From assembly GCA_905160935.1 (NCBI GenBank), contig CAJHZI010000423.1:3306001-3370000 (forward strand): DNA of 64,000 nucleotides, in the 5' to 3' direction. Source of the DNA: Enchytraeus crypticus. Its lineage: Eukaryota; Annelida; Clitellata; Enchytraeida; Enchytraeidae. The position numbers were made by a program, and so were the translations under genes. Each line of letters starts with the position of its first letter. The first letter of the stretch is position 1. Positions 12,290 through 22,374 of this stretch are shown here, piece after piece. Below the pieces are notes generated by a model that saw only the letters and a list, made by a program, of their open reading frames with translations, ran no database searches and was not told the origin of the DNA.

Positions 12290-12960
12290 CAGGTCTTAAA
12301 TACAAACTTGGTAAACCCAGAAGTAAATTAAATGTACACAAAAGCTTTTTCAGTAAGAGAGTTATTAATAGCTGGATTGAGCTTCCAGAGGAAGTTGTAG
12401 AAGCAAAATTCATAAATCATTAAAAAAATTTGTACGATAAATATAATTAAGAAGTTGGTGTGATATGCTATGAGTATAATTAGGCTAGTTGTTAGATATT
12501 AATTAGGTATTTTAGGCTTTATAGATATGTGTCATTAGACTAGGTCTAAAATAGAAATATAAAGCTAGAATTTCATTAAAATAACTGTCTACTTTGCTTT
12601 TTGTAAATACAAATGTGTAATGTCGTTATGTAGCTTAAATATGTATATTGTGTTAGTTAAGTACACAAATGCATTCCTGTTAGTTAATTATATAGGCATC
12701 TTTTTATTAGTGCTTTGAATGAGCCTTAAACAAGCTGTAATTTGCTTTTTGACTCAAACTGTTATGTTAAGTAAACGTGCTCAGACTCTAGTTAGTGCAT
12801 GCTTTTTCCTCTCAATATATAGTTAAAGAAGTATTATCCAGTATTTCATTTTTTTTGTTTTATGATCCTATATTTTTGTGTGTATGTGTGTATATACAGT
12901 ATTTATATGTAATACTTCTTGATCCTATCTGTTTTTGACGAATAAAGAAATGAATAAAAA
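12290..12960 (+). mobile_element. 3' remnant of a CR1/L2/Jockey-type LINE
   Basis: Plus-strand positions 12295-12430 read HKSFFSKRVINSWIELPEEV, the familiar C-terminal block of many non-LTR reverse-transcriptase ORFs (FFxxRVxNxWNxLPxxVV). A stop follows where FKKFV would be expected. About 500 bp of AT-rich 3' UTR-like sequence leads to AATAAAGAAATGAATAAA at about 12940-12960. This is a different clade from the RTE-like element. Confidence 0.65.
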
Positions 12961-13804
12961 GTCTAATCCGATAGCCTAAGTTACTGTAACACCATATATT
13001 TCGTTCATCAAAAACACTTAGGGGATCCCAGGAACGGAAATTAAATTTAAATTTACAACTGACATCCCCTGGTTTATGATTTTCTAAATGAATTATCTAG
13101 CTCTTAAAATAATTTTTCCGGTTTCCATTTTAAAGATTGGCTACGCTACAGTTAACTGCTCTTTGCTTTTCTTCGCTCAGGTAGCATTATACTTATCCGC
13201 GACAGATGAGGCAGTCATCTCAAATTTCCAATTACGGAACATAAAATAGCTGTAAAATAGTCTATTTAAAATCACATATATCGACTATTATAGATATAAT
13301 AAATATCATTTATCGATACAAATCCTCCAAGTATAGTCGTTTATATTGATTTCAAATAATACCATACGAATAGTCTGCAGTATATCAACAATAAAAATTG
13401 TAGTTATTGTCGTGATGTTTATCACATAAACGACTAATATGGATAGTATCACAAAAAGCAAAACTTTCTGTGATACTATGAATGGCATGTGTCGCCTGCA
13501 AGCTATAATCGTTCACTTGATATCACATATCACAAATAATCGTTCATTTTATATCATATATCACACCTCGTTCATTCGACATTATATATCACGTCATACG
13601 TTATCAATAAAAGCCAATGGTCTCCAGTTATCTACTTGTAGAGAGTTTGCTGTGCTCATTACTCTGTCGCTCTTATTTTCTGACCGAAATCAATTTGTTT
13701 AATGTCCGTAATTTACAGCACACATCTCTCCTTCACCTTCACGTGGCCTTCACCTTCACCTTCAGATAGCCTTCACTTGATCTCAACCTCACCTCAACCA
13801 GTTT
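12961..13804. other. Intergenic sequence, no gene seen
   Basis: AT-rich. Between about 13360 and 13600 the word TATCACATA and its variants recur at irregular spacing. At 13730-13790 there is a short CACCTTCA repeat just downstream of the proposed stop codon of gene A. Confidence 0.4.
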
Positions 13805-16800
13805 CTAACAGCTGCAGCAACGGGCCAACTGAAAACAACAATAATCATACTACTGTTTAGAAGTTCTACTATGCTTTATTTGATAAATTAATTAATTTAA
13901 AATTAATGTAATGTAATTAATGTAATTTATTTATTAATGTACAGTAGCTTAGAACCTACAATACAGTAATACATGAGCGTTAAAAGATCAAATTTTCACA
14001 AATTCAGAAGCCGCTAGGGTTCAAATCTTCACTCCATAATATTTAAATCGCCCTTGCGCGAGGGTATTTCGAGTCGAAGGTTAATCGTATCTGATCCCGG
14101 AACTAATGACGAACAATGACGCAATACGACCACTTATTGCGCCAAATGGCGCAGTCAAATGTTTATGGACACTTGTTTCAGTCTAGCACTAAATAGTGAG
14201 AGAGTAAACAAATAAGTAAAAAAATTTCAATAAGCCACTAATTTAGCTCTAATTTAGTTCAATTTTAGTCAAGCTAATCTTGCACTAGCAACCTCTCTTA
14301 GCAGATCATCGAACAAGAGGGTCAAGACTTAAATTTATTTCAAATCGCAGCCGTTATTGGCCATTTCATTGAGGCCCTATATCAGACATTAAACTTAGCT
14401 TTATATAGCTAGTTTTCTACTGATATTATAAGCTGGTAGAATATTTTTAAATGGCGTGCATTCCCTCTTCGACGATGATGTCAGGGACGTCTATGGAGCA
14501 TATTGGAGGACTCACCCTCTCGCGCAGGCACTCAATGCTGCGGGTGAGGCGACAGATCTCTTGTTCCAGTTCTTTGACCTTGCACTTGAGGGTCTGGTTG
14601 CAGCAACACAGTTGATCTCTTTCTCTGCGGTAGCATTCGTTACTAGTGATCAGCTGACACACGTGGCGCTTCAATCCTTCAAGACAACATCGAGCGGCCT
14701 GCCATTCAGCAATCAATCAGTTAATCAATAGTGCATTAACTACTTTATTAATTAGTCCAACGCCTACTCAATTTATTTAGTAAATCAATCAATTAGTCCG
14801 CAATATATCATTAATTAAGTTTGTCACTTATTCCTTTCTTATCACAATAATAGGCCGAATTAATTAAACATAGTAGGTATTCGTTTATTTAATGTATTGC
14901 AATGAAATCTGACACTACGCAGAAATCTGACACATTTAGAAAAGCACATACAGGTACGTTGGGCTGAGCCGGTGGCTTATTGGCGAATTGTTCGACAGCA
15001 GATACTCTAGGTGCAGGGTTCAAATCCAATCCTATCCTCGGCCCTGTCACTCACTGACATGCTATTCGAGAAGGAATCAGATAATAAACATGGCCTTAGC
15101 CTTACATACAGGTAAACACAGGTAAACGTACAGATACACTAATATCAATCATATATTTAGTAACAATCTGAAGAAAAAATATTGCAGTAATATGAAAGTA
15201 ACCTACGTGAGTGTCAATTAAACGCATTAGTTCTGAGCAACCGCATATTACTACTGCACGAGGAATGATCCTCGGTATGGTGAATGATGTCGCAATTCTA
15301 TTGCAGATTTTAACTATTACCAACAATCACGGTGAAGAGTTGTTTATTTCAGTAGACCTACCGACCATACTTGTATATCAGTGACCAAGTAGCAAAGACG
15401 ATGCCTCAATCGATTTCAAATGTCGAACATGAAAATAGCAGTGATATCTATAGAGTTATAATAGTGATATCTATAGAGTTATAACAGTGATATATAGAGT
15501 TATAACAGTGATATATAGAGTTATAACAGTGATATATAGAGTTATAACAGTGATATATAGAGTTATAACAGTGATATATAGAGTTATAACAGTGATATGT
15601 TATAACAGTGATATGTTATAACAGTGATATATAGAGTTATAACAGTGATATATAGAGTTATAACAGTGATATATAGAGTTATAACAGTGATATGTAGAGT
15701 TATAACAGTGATATATAGAGTTATAACAGTGATATATAGAGTTATAACTGTGATATATAGAGTTATAACAGTGATATATATAGAGTTGTAACAGTGATAT
15801 GTAGAGTTGTAACAGTGATATATAGAGTTATAACAGTGATATATAGAGTTATAACAGTGATATGTAGAGAGTTTAGGTTGTTGTAGCATGAATCATGATT
15901 TGAGAAATCAAAATAAATTAAATTAAAATATTAGTTTTATGATTAGAGAAATACTTTTTAAGAATTCATTTATCCCAAAAGAGTATAAACACTTGTTGAA
16001 AAAATTGAAAAAACGTTCCAACTGAGCTCAGTTCGAGACTGCGAGTCTGTGAGGCTGATTATAGGTATTTGTAGATGGATTGATAGATGGATTGATAGAT
16101 GGATTGATAGATGGATTGATAGATGGACTGATAGATGGATTGATAGATGGACTGATAGATGGATAGATAGATGGATTGATAGATGGATTGATAGATGGAT
16201 TGATAGATGGATTGATAGATGGACTGATAGATTGATTGATAGATGGATTGATAGATGGATTGATAGATGGATTGATAGATGGATTGATAGATGGATTGAT
16301 ATATGGATTTATGCAATCTTTATTTCACCAAATACATGGCAGTAAGAAACACAATAAAAATCAAATACAACATAAATCAACATAAAGAAAATAAAGAAAG
16401 TAAACATATATAACATATAAACATATATTTATAGATCGATTGATAGATGGATTGATAGATGTATTGAAAAATGGATTGATTGATGATTGACTGATTGGGC
16501 AGTTATCGACGGATTTTTTGATTAGCGATTGAATTACTAGTATACGATTAATTGATTGATTGAGTGATTGAGTGATTGATTGATTGACTATCAACAACCT
16601 CATACTGTTCTTCTAGACAGCGATATTTCTCTCTGTAGCAACAGATCTCCTGCAACAATTAAAATAAGAAATAAAAAAGTAAACACGCATTATAGTGAAA
16701 TGATCAACTATGTCGATATCTATCACTTTTTAACACCACATGTTTAATCGGTTTAGCAAATTAGTCCATTTTCCGTATAACCAGTCAAGTGAATGTCCGA

Positions 16801-18335
16801 GATTTTAATCTCAGATCAGCGCGACTGGGATTCGAACCCTCGAGGGTTCAATTCACCAATGGATAAAAAAGTAAAGTAAACACGCATTATAGTGAATAAT
16901 CAACTATGTTGATATCTATCACTTTTTAATATCACATGTTTAATCCGTTAGGCAAATTAGACCATTTTCCGTATAGCCAGTCCAGTGAATGTCCGAGATT
17001 TTACTCTCAGATCAGCGCGACTGGGATTCGAACCCACGAGGGTTCAATTCACCTCAGGATCTGTCATTTAAAAGTTCATGACGTTATCCATTGCGCTATT
17101 GAGACATTCCTACATTTAATTACAATTGCCTCAACACAGTAAAATAATGACAATAATTTTCAACCTCATTTAACTTTCAATTTACTTGTCAATCTAAGGA
17201 GGGCTCCTATGGAGCGAGAAAGCAGACTTTGAGGTTGAATATGTACCTTGAACCTGCCACTTGGGAGTGCACTGAAGAAAAATAACTATAAAAAGTTTTA
17301 ACTATTAAAATTTTAGTATAGATAAGTGAAAAGCTTTAAGCTAACTACTGTATATTGAGTAACAATAGTACCCTTTGCTTGTTTAGATAAATATTCTGAT
17401 ATTTTATTAAATTAAAGCTGAACAAATTTTACATAAGTTACATTATCTTATTACGTTGCACATTTAAGAACATTCACCAATCAGCTAACGGCAATAATTA
17501 CCGTTAGGTCCCTTACTATATCGTCCACAAGATTATTGCATTCAAATTTCGTCAAAATAGAACATAAGGGTATGCGCCTATGTTCTATGTTCAAGAATTC
17601 AATGGCTTACTCTTAATTTATTAGTCGTTAAGTTAAATGTAACAGGTGTCTGCGTTATGTCCACAACGCTGAATAATTAACCAACTAACAGTAAGTGTCT
17701 TAAGAGAAGACTAAGTAAAAACTTAGGAAGGAACGGAAAATCACGTCAGAAGCCATATATTCTGACCTACTATGCTAGCTACATAAGATATGGAAAAGAC
17801 ACAACCTTTAATACAGGGATTAACTTGCTAATCTATGGAATGTTCTTTATGGAACGTGAAAGAAGTCTCTAAATATGAATATGTATCTTGAACAGGACAC
17901 TTCATAAACAGTACATTTGTTAAGAAGGACATTTGATAAGAAAGGCTTGATAAGAAAGACACTTGATAAACAGGACACTTGATAAGCAGGACACTTGATA
18001 AGCAGGACACTTGATAAAACAGGACACTTGATAAGCAGGACACTTGATAAACAGGACACTTGATAAGCAGGACACTTGATAAGTGTTATTAATGCAGAAC
18101 TTTAAAGTTGATAATTTTTTACCTTGTACTACTGCCTGAGATTCACTTTTTTGTTCAGTCTATGTTTGTCTTTTCATCGAGGCCTCGAATGGCAATTCTG
18201 ACGTCCCTGACATTGCCTTGTAGCGAGGAACCGGATGTTAAACTCTTATTGATTGATTTATTGATTGATTGATTGGCAAACCTGTTTGACGTGCTCAATC
18301 TCCTGGCATCTCTCGACCGCCTTGCAGGAAGCCAT
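13805..18335 (-). CDS. Gene A: small cysteine-rich coiled-coil protein
   Basis: Family not recognised. Proposed minus-strand exons are 18282-18335 (ATG, 18 codons), 16599-16649 (17 codons), 14516-14698 (61 codons) and 13805-13828 (7 codons plus stop). All are phase 0, giving 103 residues. Exons 2 and 3 align without gaps to gene B at 24422-24472 and 23378-23560, with shared words EIC, RCLEE, AARCCLE, SNEC and NQTLKCKV. The protein is one predicted coiled coil with about 18 cysteines (17%), no signal peptide and no membrane segment. The exon 3 donor (AGG/GTGAGT) is strong. The exon 4 acceptor (TTGTTGTTTTCAG) is good, but its seven residues (LARCCSC) share only LA with gene B. Reading through the donor instead gives a 118-residue form ending at 14447. 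No function can be assigned; proximity to tektin proves nothing. Confidence 0.72.
14450..14491 (-). repeat. Repeat C fragment beside the gene A exon 3 donor
   Basis: The 18-bp word GACGTCCCTGACATCATC is identical to that in the copy at 2215. It is followed by a degenerate GAGGAAATG...TTAAA equivalent. It begins 24 bp inside intron 3, so an intron-retained transcript would end its protein inside this repeat. Confidence 0.65.
14968..15108 (+). repeat. tRNA-derived SINE, diverged family A
   Basis: Keeps GAGCCGGTGGC, GGTTCAAATCC, CTGTCACTCACTGACATG and a CTTAGCCTTA end, but has many substitutions and a small insertion. It lies in gene A intron 2. Confidence 0.65.
15438..15875. repeat. 21-bp minisatellite
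   Basis: About twenty tandem copies of a unit of the form TATATAGAGTTATAACAGTGA, with a few shortened units and A/G variants. It lies in gene A intron 2. The reverse strand reads open only because the unit length is a multiple of three. Confidence 0.95.
16074..16312. repeat. 12-bp minisatellite
   Basis: About twenty copies of GATAGATGGATT, with GGACTG variants, in gene A intron 2. The open frames across it on both strands are artefacts of the 12-bp period. Confidence 0.95.
16530..16592. repeat. (TTGA)n tract at the gene A exon 2 donor
   Basis: A degenerate TTGATTGAGTGA array ends about 7 bp from the splice donor at 16598, on the intron side. Confidence 0.8.
16745..16862 (-). repeat. tRNA-derived SINE, family V (partial)
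   Basis: A minus-strand copy containing the B-box-like GGGTTCGAATCCCAGTCGCG and the following CTGATCTGAGA block. The A-box half is missing. A fuller copy follows immediately. Confidence 0.7.
16865..17108 (-). repeat. tRNA-derived SINE, family V
   Basis: On the minus strand it starts CTCAATAGCGCAATGGATAACG (A-box-like). The B-box-like GTGGGTTCGAATCCCAGTCG comes about 55 nt later, further than in a normal tRNA. It ends with a conserved tail including GATATCAACATAG. It is distinct from family A. Confidence 0.8.
17195..17282 (+). repeat. Repeat D 3' end
   Basis: The blocks TATGGAGCGAGAAAGCAGAC, TTTGAGGTTGAATATGTACC and CCTGCCACTTGGGAGTGCAC are shared with the copies at 17660, 53280 and 57240. 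The last block resembles the end of the RTE-like LINE. Confidence 0.65.
17660..17900 (+). repeat. Repeat D, older copy
   Basis: An older copy of the element best preserved at 57240-57570. It retains GGAAAATCACGTCAGAAGCC, GGGATTAACTTGCTAATCTA and the AATATGTATCTTGAAC end. Confidence 0.6.
17905..18085. repeat. 15-16-bp minisatellite
   Basis: About nine copies of a unit like AGGACACTTGATAAGC, the last six nearly identical. It directly follows the 3' end of the repeat D copy and lies in gene A intron 1. Confidence 0.9.
18200..18275 (+). repeat. Repeat C 3' end with (TTGATT)n tail
   Basis: GACGTCCCTGACATTGCC and GCGAGGAACCGGATGTTAAA match repeat C. The tail here is TTGATTGATT rather than ATT. 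The tail ends about 6 bp from the gene A exon 1 splice donor at 18281, antisense to the gene. Confidence 0.7.
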
Positions 18336-18624
18336 GACTCAAATTCGTACGACAACTAATGGCTAAAATTTATCATCAAACTATTTGAGTTGCAAACAAG
18401 AGGCAATAGCGTCTCTCTTCAATCAATTAAATACAGGACTAAATAAATAGTTTGCCTTGTTGATGTTGCTAATTGAATTTACGAGATCATCGTAGATTTA
18501 TTACGTTAATTTACAACAAATGTTTTTATATTAATTAAGTTTAATGCTTCGATGTTTTGCATCACAGTTTATTACAACGTCACAAAAGACGCTTGAGATT
18601 GCTTACGCTCGTCCCTACCACAAG

Positions 18625-19395
18625 TAGCTTAAATGTATTATATGTCATATCGTACCACCTCAAACTATAGTTTACGACGACATACCGTAACGCCTATACT
18701 ATGTTATGCTATGACAAACCGTACCGTCTCAAACTATGCTATGCTATGGGACACCGTACCTCATCTTACTATACTATGCTATGGCTTACCGTATTGCCTC
18801 ATACTATGCTATTATACGACATCACGTATCGAACTAATACTATGCTTTGACATGACAAACCGTATCACATTATACAAAAATATGGCAAACCGTACCTCAT
18901 CATACTTAGCTATGCTACAGTATAAACCCGCGTCATAATATGTTATGCTGTAGCACAGCGTACAACATCACAATATGCTATATTATGGCATATATTATGG
19001 CCTCAAATAAAGCCATGCTAAAACATAACGTTTCGACATATGCCATGTTATGGTGTGGGATAACGTACCGCCTCATACTATGGTATGTTAAGACATGATG
19101 TATCGACTCACACTGTGCTATGCTAAGGCATACAGTACCATCTCATACTTTGCTGCGCTATGACATACCGCAATAACTCATACTATGCAATGGTATATCT
19201 TTCCGCCTCATAATATGCTATGTTATGACATGACATACCACCTCATACTATATGCTATGCTAAGGCATTCCGTACCACCTCCTACTATGTTATTCTAAGG
19301 CATTATGTACCGACTCTTACTGGGATTTGCTAGAACAAATCGTAGCGTCTAATTCTATGATATGCAATGGCAAACCGTACAGACTCATACTATGC
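18625..19395. repeat. Degenerate minisatellite of about 35-45 bp
   Basis: Variants of ACCGCCTCATACTATGCTATG followed by GCTATGACAT recur about eighteen times with unequal lengths. The order of the words is kept but no two units are identical, so the array is old or built by slippage between related words. Confidence 0.8.
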
Positions 19396-20320
19396 TCTCT
19401 CTCTTAGTGCACTGCCTACTGGCAGGTCCATGGTATATAACGACTTGACTCTTCTTCGTCTTCCACTTTCCTCTTCAGCTCCACATATGAGTGGGTCTTC
19501 ATCAAATATCTAATATAAAATATATATATAAATATATATAAAATAAATATAAAATATATATAATATATATAATATATATACATATATATATAATATATAA
19601 TATATATAATAATATATATATATAATATATATATATATATAATATATATATGTATATATCAAATCATCTAATATACCTAATCTCGGCCTGCCTCTGGCTC
19701 TTTTTTCTTCCATTCTACCTTGTATGACCTCTATTAATAGACCCTCCCCCTTAGAATATGTCCTATCCAACTCTTCTTCCTACTTCTTATTGCATTTACT
19801 GTTTGTCTGTACCAAGTCCCTCCAGAACTTCCTGATTTGTAACCTTTTGATTCCAGCTAATTCTCTCCATTCTTCTCAAAATCCACATTTCCATTGCCTA
19901 TACTTTCCTAATGGCTTCCTTCCTTAAGGGTCCATGTTTCGCATCAATAAAGCAGCGTGGTCGAAACCAAAGTTTTCACCCTCTTTGTGTCTTTCTTTAG
20001 ACACAAAGAGAGTGTGTTTTCCTATAACCGAAGGCCGCTTTTGCTTGTGCAGTCCTACTGCAAATTTCATTCTCACATTTCCCGTCATCGGTTATAGTAT
20101 GATCCAAATGTTTGAAACCCTTTACCTGTTCCAATTTCGAGCCATTTATTGTGATATTAACTTCACCTTTGTTATGGGACACTCTCATCTCTTTGTTCTT
20201 TTTGATATTAATCTTCATGCCATATCTCAATGCCTTGTCATGTAGCCTATCCATTATCTTCTGCAGTCCAATATCACTGCCCTCTACCATTACTGGGTCA
20301 TATTTATAAATAGCTACTAT
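19395..20320 (-). mobile_element. RTE-like LINE, second fragment
   Basis: Same family as 3237-5510. The minus strand carries GLQKIMDRLHDKALRYGMK directly joined to INIKKNKEM (about 20190-20270), YLDHTITDDGKCENEICSRT in a slightly altered form, and the C-terminal GRMEEKRARGRPRLG (about 19690-19740). The 3' end at 19395-19510 is separated from the rest by an (AT)n-rich insert at 19505-19660. Confidence 0.82.
19505..19662. repeat. (AT)n-rich tract inside the LINE fragment
   Basis: Impure TATATAA repeats interrupt the LINE between its 3' UTR block and its ORF end, at a point where the other copies read straight through. Confidence 0.85.
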
Positions 20321-20347
20321 ATACAATGTATATTACCGACATATCTC

Positions 20348-20349
<2 letters not shown>

Positions 20350-20397
<48 letters not shown>

Positions 20398-20455
20398 CTA
20401 TATATATATATATATATATATATTACCGTAAAAAATATATATATATATATGTATA
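20350..20455. repeat. (AT)n microsatellite
   Basis: Three blocks of pure TA repeats separated by TTACTA and TTACCGTAAAAA, directly left of the DNA-transposon-like unit. Confidence 0.9.
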
Positions 20456-20465
20456 TAGACATTCA

Positions 20466-21171
20466 CAGTGGCGGATCCAGGGGGGCTCAGGGGCCACCCC
20501 CCTTAGGCCCGGCGATAAAAATTTTAAACACTATTTTCATTGCTTCTATGGCAATTTCTAGGTGGAAATATGTTTCAAGGGCGTTAGGGGTTGGGGGGAG
20601 GGGGTACGAGAGGGAACTCGAACAGTCCGATTACCTAGAATTTTTCAAATATGGGCCCTACTAGGAGTTCATATAATGGAAGGGGGCCCAAAAAATGTTG
20701 ACCGTTTCACTACCTCTCAATTGTCACTTTAACCACGGTATATGAGAAAAAAGGGTGTAAGTACAAAATGTGAACTCTGTCCCGGAGCAGTGGTGCAAAC
20801 AGCCTTGGCTGGGATCCAGGGGCTTAAGCCCCCTTACCTCCAAAATTGGGTCACTTTTGCAATTGGTCCAGATGCACTGAATTTCTTCAGAGGCTAAAAC
20901 AATTAACCTTTCTTTCCTAAGAAATGTAGGATTTTAGGTATTTTAGGTTTTCCTCTCACTTTAGTACAGGTCGGAGGGGGGTGGGGGTAAGATACGAGGA
21001 TAAACTCGCTCTATGAGCCGAGAGCAGTATTCTGAAAACTTTTGAGCCCTCCACACAGCATTTTTTCTTGTTGCATCACATGTCCCGAAGAAAGCCGAGG
21101 GTAAGCAAACAATGTGTACACTCCAAAAAATATTTCGGCCCCCCCTTAAAAATTCCTGGATACGCCCCTGG
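20466..21171. mobile_element. Non-autonomous DNA-transposon-like unit
   Basis: The ends CAGTGGCGGATCCAGG and, reversed, CAGGGGCGTATCCAGG form imperfect terminal inverted repeats. Both are followed by G-rich/C-rich runs, typical of small DNA transposons. The inside holds two related halves: GGGGGTACGAGAGGGAACTC and GGGGGTAAGATACGAGGATA recur about 400 bp apart. This suggests two copies in tandem or nested. No transposase is seen. Confidence 0.6.
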
Positions 21172-21187
21172 ACATTTAATATGTATA

Positions 21188-21201
21188 TGTATATATATAT
21201 A

Positions 21202-21261
<60 letters not shown>
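21188..21261. repeat. (AT)n microsatellite
   Basis: A nearly pure TA tract between the DNA-transposon-like unit and a family A SINE. Confidence 0.95.
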
Positions 21262-21263
<2 letters not shown>

Positions 21264-21282
21264 CCGAAATCGCCACTGACTG

Positions 21283-21412
21283 AAGCCAGTGGCAATGTCG
21301 GTAAGATATTCGACACCGGATCAGTATGTGCGGGATCAAATCCTGGGCTCGTCAGTCACTGACATCGCTTTCGAGTGAGGAAACACACGTTAACATTAGC
21401 CTTACTAGCTCT
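21283..21412 (+). repeat. tRNA-derived SINE, family A
   Basis: Has AGCCAGTGGCAATGTCGGTA, a B-box changed to GGGATCAAATCC, CACTGACATCGCTTTCGAGT, and AACATTAGCC at the end. Confidence 0.85.
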
Positions 21413-21730
21413 GTGGGGCCTATATGTATTTAATTATATATATGCAATACCATGAGTACAGAAATTAATATACACAAAAAAGCATTGGAAATGTCAAACG
21501 TTTATTCATGAGAGAGGTACTCATAAACTAAACTCGCCAACTAAATCATGTTAATAATCACAATAAATAATATCTCAGTTTATCATTGATTGTTGAGGTA
21601 TTTCGAGGTTATGATGGACAATATAAACTTATAAAGTTTCATTTCAACCAGCTGACCACATTATTCATCTAGCAGAGTCCATTAGAAGCGATTTCGATTT
21701 TGTGTTTTTGATTTAATTATATAAGAGATT

Positions 21731-22110
21731 CAATCACAATAGGCTAGTAGCAATCACAATAGGCTAGTAGCAATCACAATAGGCTAGTAGCAATCACAAT
21801 AGGCTAGTAGCAATCACAATAGGCTAGTAGCAATCACAATAGGCTAGTAGCAATCACAATGAACTAGTGGCAAAATGTAATAAGCTGGTAGCAATCACAA
21901 TATTACAATAATCTTGTATCTAATTACAACAAGCTTGCAGCAATTACATTATGATGGTAGAAGGTACAACAATCTAGTAGCAATTACAATAAACTAGTAG
22001 CAATTATAATTATCTAGTGGCATTTACAACAAGCTACTAGCAATTACAATAACCTAGTAGCAAATCACAATAATCTAGTTGCAATTACAATAAGCTAGTA
22101 GCAATTGCAA
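21731..22110. repeat. 20-bp minisatellite
   Basis: The unit CAATCACAATAGGCTAGTAG is repeated six times without change at 21731-21850. It then continues as diverged units of 19-24 bp to about 22110. The sharp identity boundary suggests recent expansion of one edge of an old array. Confidence 0.95.
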
Positions 22111-22374
22111 GCCATTTTCTATCATAATCCATCGCTACATAGAGTACTATACATTCGGTGTAGCTATGTATCATTTTGAGCGCCATTATGCTGATCACCA
22201 ACTCAAGATGGGAAAGAAGAATTTTGTTTTCCCTTTCCAATGACGAGTAGAATCATAAAGCAGACGCAAGCCGTAGGTCCGGAGATATCGAATATCGTAC
22301 CAGTACGGATATCGTACCAGTACGGAATCCTGCCTCAAGGTACAGGAAGAGCCCAGGGTAGGGTTCGGGACGCA

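Noticed and set aside
14447..14515. The gene A C-terminus ([17 protein letters not shown]) as an exonised repeat C tail
   Set aside because: Exon 3 ends at a strong GTGAGT donor at 14516, giving exactly the 183-bp length of gene B exon 3. The repeat therefore lies in the intron, and the extension exists only if that intron is retained.
21731..21860. A CRISPR-like array
   Set aside because: Repeats are directly adjacent with no unique spacers, and the genome is animal. It is a minisatellite.
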